Source: Dethiosulfatibacter sp. (GTDB taxonomy: Bacteria > Bacillota > Clostridia > Tissierellales > Dethiosulfatibacteraceae). From it: a DNA stretch of 7,698 nucleotides. This document shows positions 6,799 to 7,698 of this stretch, in pieces. The notes beneath the pieces were generated by a model. The model ran no database searches, was not told where the DNA came from, and saw only the letters and a program-made list of their open reading frames with translations. The DNA lies in assembly GCA_030591825.1 (NCBI GenBank), contig JAUVAG010000039.1, positions 1-7,698 on the forward strand, written 5' to 3'. The translations under genes were made by a program, and so were the position numbers. Each line of letters begins with the position of its first letter. Within the stretch, counting starts at the first letter, position 1.

Positions 6799-7683
6799 TT
6801 AAGATCTTGGATGTGTCCTTTTATAAATTTCAAAAGTTTTGTTTTGTCTGCTCTTTAAATAAGACTGTATCATGCTTATGCTGTTTTGACCGAAAAGTGA
6901 ATTAAGAGTTCCTACGTCAGCTCCGTTCTGCAAAAGGTGTACAACAAAGGAGTTCCTGATAATCTGCGGGGTAATATCCTTTTGGATGTTTACGGATTTT
7001 GCATAGCTCTTTATGATTTTCCAAAAGCCCTGCCTGGACATACTCTTTCCCTTTACATTAAGAAAAAGCGTATCCTCACCCTCTTCAGGATTCAAGGACT
7101 GTCTATATTCATCCATATACATTTCAAGATGTTTTTTTGCTGTTTCGCCAACAGGTACATGTCTAGCGTTTTTCGACTTGACAATCCTCAAACTGTCACT
7201 GTATTTGGAGTATGAACTGATTTTCAAATCAAGAAGTTCACTTACCTTTATTCCAGTGGAATACAAGAGTTCAAGCATTGCCTTGTCCCTGCAGCCTTTG
7301 ACAGTGTCCACATCAGGCACTTCCAACAGTTTTTCGATTTCTTCAACAGTAAGGAACTGAGGCATTTTTTTTTCAACCCTGGGTGCCTGAATACCATTTG
7401 ACGGATTTTTTTCTATTATTCTTCCGTTTTCAAGATATTTGTAAAAGGATTTTATTGACGAAAGGCCTCTTGATACTGTAGAGGCATTCTTGGATTTTTT
7501 CTGCATGTTTAATACATAGGTCAAAATCATTGTCTTTGTAACATCAGTCAAATCCCTGTCATAGCTTTGTTCTATATATGTGTTGAAACTTGTCAGATCC
7601 CTTATATATGCGGAAGAAGTATTTTTAGACAAAGTCTTTCTCTTCTCAAGGTATTCTGCATATTTCTTTATATGTTCATTCAT
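6799..7683 (-). CDS. xerD: XerD-like tyrosine recombinase with altered catalytic residues
   Basis: This 294-residue protein is built like XerD, which resolves chromosome dimers at dif sites. It has an N-terminal SAM-like core-binding domain (about 1-90) and a catalytic domain (about 105-285), with a C-terminal tail ending HPRS, similar to E. coli HPRA. By alignment to E. coli XerD, Lys169 (K172), Arg243 (R247) and Tyr275 (the nucleophile, Y279) are kept. The invariant box I arginine is Lys146 (YSTGIKVSELLDL), and both active-site histidines are glutamine: Gln240 (PQIIRNSF) and Gln266 (FGQNS). The codons AAG, CAG and CAA were read directly. The frame is open and GGAGGT (7689-7694) precedes the ATG, so it is not an obvious pseudogene. 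Strand exchange is probably impaired, and another Xer protein may do dif resolution. Position ahead of deoB supports orthology to firmicute XerD/RipX. Promoter and upstream genes lie outside the window. Confidence 0.85.
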   Translation of the reverse strand: MNEHIKKYAEYLEKRKTLSKNTSSAYIRDLTSFNTYIEQSYDRDLTDVTKTMILTYVLNMQKKSKNASTVSRGLSSIKSFYKYLENGRIIEKNPSNGIQAPRVEKKMPQFLTVEEIEKLLEVPDVDTVKGCRDKAMLELLYSTGIKVSELLDLKISSYSKYSDSLRIVKSKNARHVPVGETAKKHLEMYMDEYRQSLNPEEGEDTLFLNVKGKSMSRQGFWKIIKSYAKSVNIQKDITPQIIRNSFVVHLLQNGADVGTLNSLFGQNSISMIQSYLKSRQNKTFEIYKRTHPRS

Positions 7684-7698
7684 TTTTACCTCCGGTAC

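Noticed and set aside
7013..7360. A 115-codon open frame on the plus strand inside the recombinase gene
   Set aside because: It lies wholly opposite a recognisable XerD-family gene, its translation resembles no known family, and it has no convincing ribosome binding site. The other plus-strand open frames over korA, rluB, scpA, scpB, pdp and deoB were rejected for the same reason.
6799..7683. The recombinase as a mobile-element or phage integrase
   Set aside because: It has the short XerD architecture without an arm-binding domain, sits in the conserved xerD-deoB position, is co-operonic with housekeeping genes, and no attachment-site repeats or phage genes are visible.

Overview
The window is about 7.7 kb of AT-rich DNA in which every recognisable gene lies on the minus strand, so it is transcribed right to left. 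The gene families, the strong AGGAGGT ribosome binding sites and the combination of a 2-oxoacid:ferredoxin oxidoreductase with a xerD-deoB-pdp-scpA-scpB-rluB chain point to a strictly anaerobic low-GC Firmicute of the Clostridia/Tissierellia type. A Sedimentibacter-like organism is possible, but that is a guess from gene content, not a measured affiliation.

Right part (7683 down to 1664): a compact seven-gene run that reads as one operon. It begins with a XerD-family tyrosine recombinase, followed by phosphopentomutase (deoB) and pyrimidine-nucleoside phosphorylase (pdp). These two are successive salvage enzymes: Pdp releases (deoxy)ribose-1-phosphate and DeoB turns it into the 5-phosphate. 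Next come scpA and scpB, the kleisin and winged-helix partners of the SMC chromosome condensation complex, then rluB (23S rRNA pseudouridine synthase) and an mnmM/ytqB-type methyltransferase acting on tRNA wobble uridine. Gaps are 0-40 nt, and two junctions overlap by 3-4 nt. The run ends in a perfect 20-bp hairpin terminator whose apex carries the methyltransferase stop codon.

Left part (1544 down to 1): a short intergenic region with a good extended -10 promoter, then korD-korA-korB, the start of a 2-oxoglutarate (2-oxoacid):ferredoxin oxidoreductase operon. The enzyme decarboxylates a 2-oxoacid to the acyl-CoA and passes electrons to ferredoxin. korB is cut by the window edge; a gamma subunit (korC) would be expected beyond it.

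Most of the window is ordinary housekeeping DNA. The strongest anomaly is the XerD homologue. It aligns with E. coli XerD to its C-terminus and keeps the tyrosine nucleophile, but has Lys for the box I arginine and Gln for both active-site histidines, so three of six catalytic positions are changed in an intact reading frame. Lesser points are the terminator with the stop codon at its tip, an inverted repeat around the kor promoter -35 box, and the absence of the sporulation genes that often interrupt this gene order in spore formers. No RNA genes, insertion sequences, CRISPR arrays or phage genes were seen.
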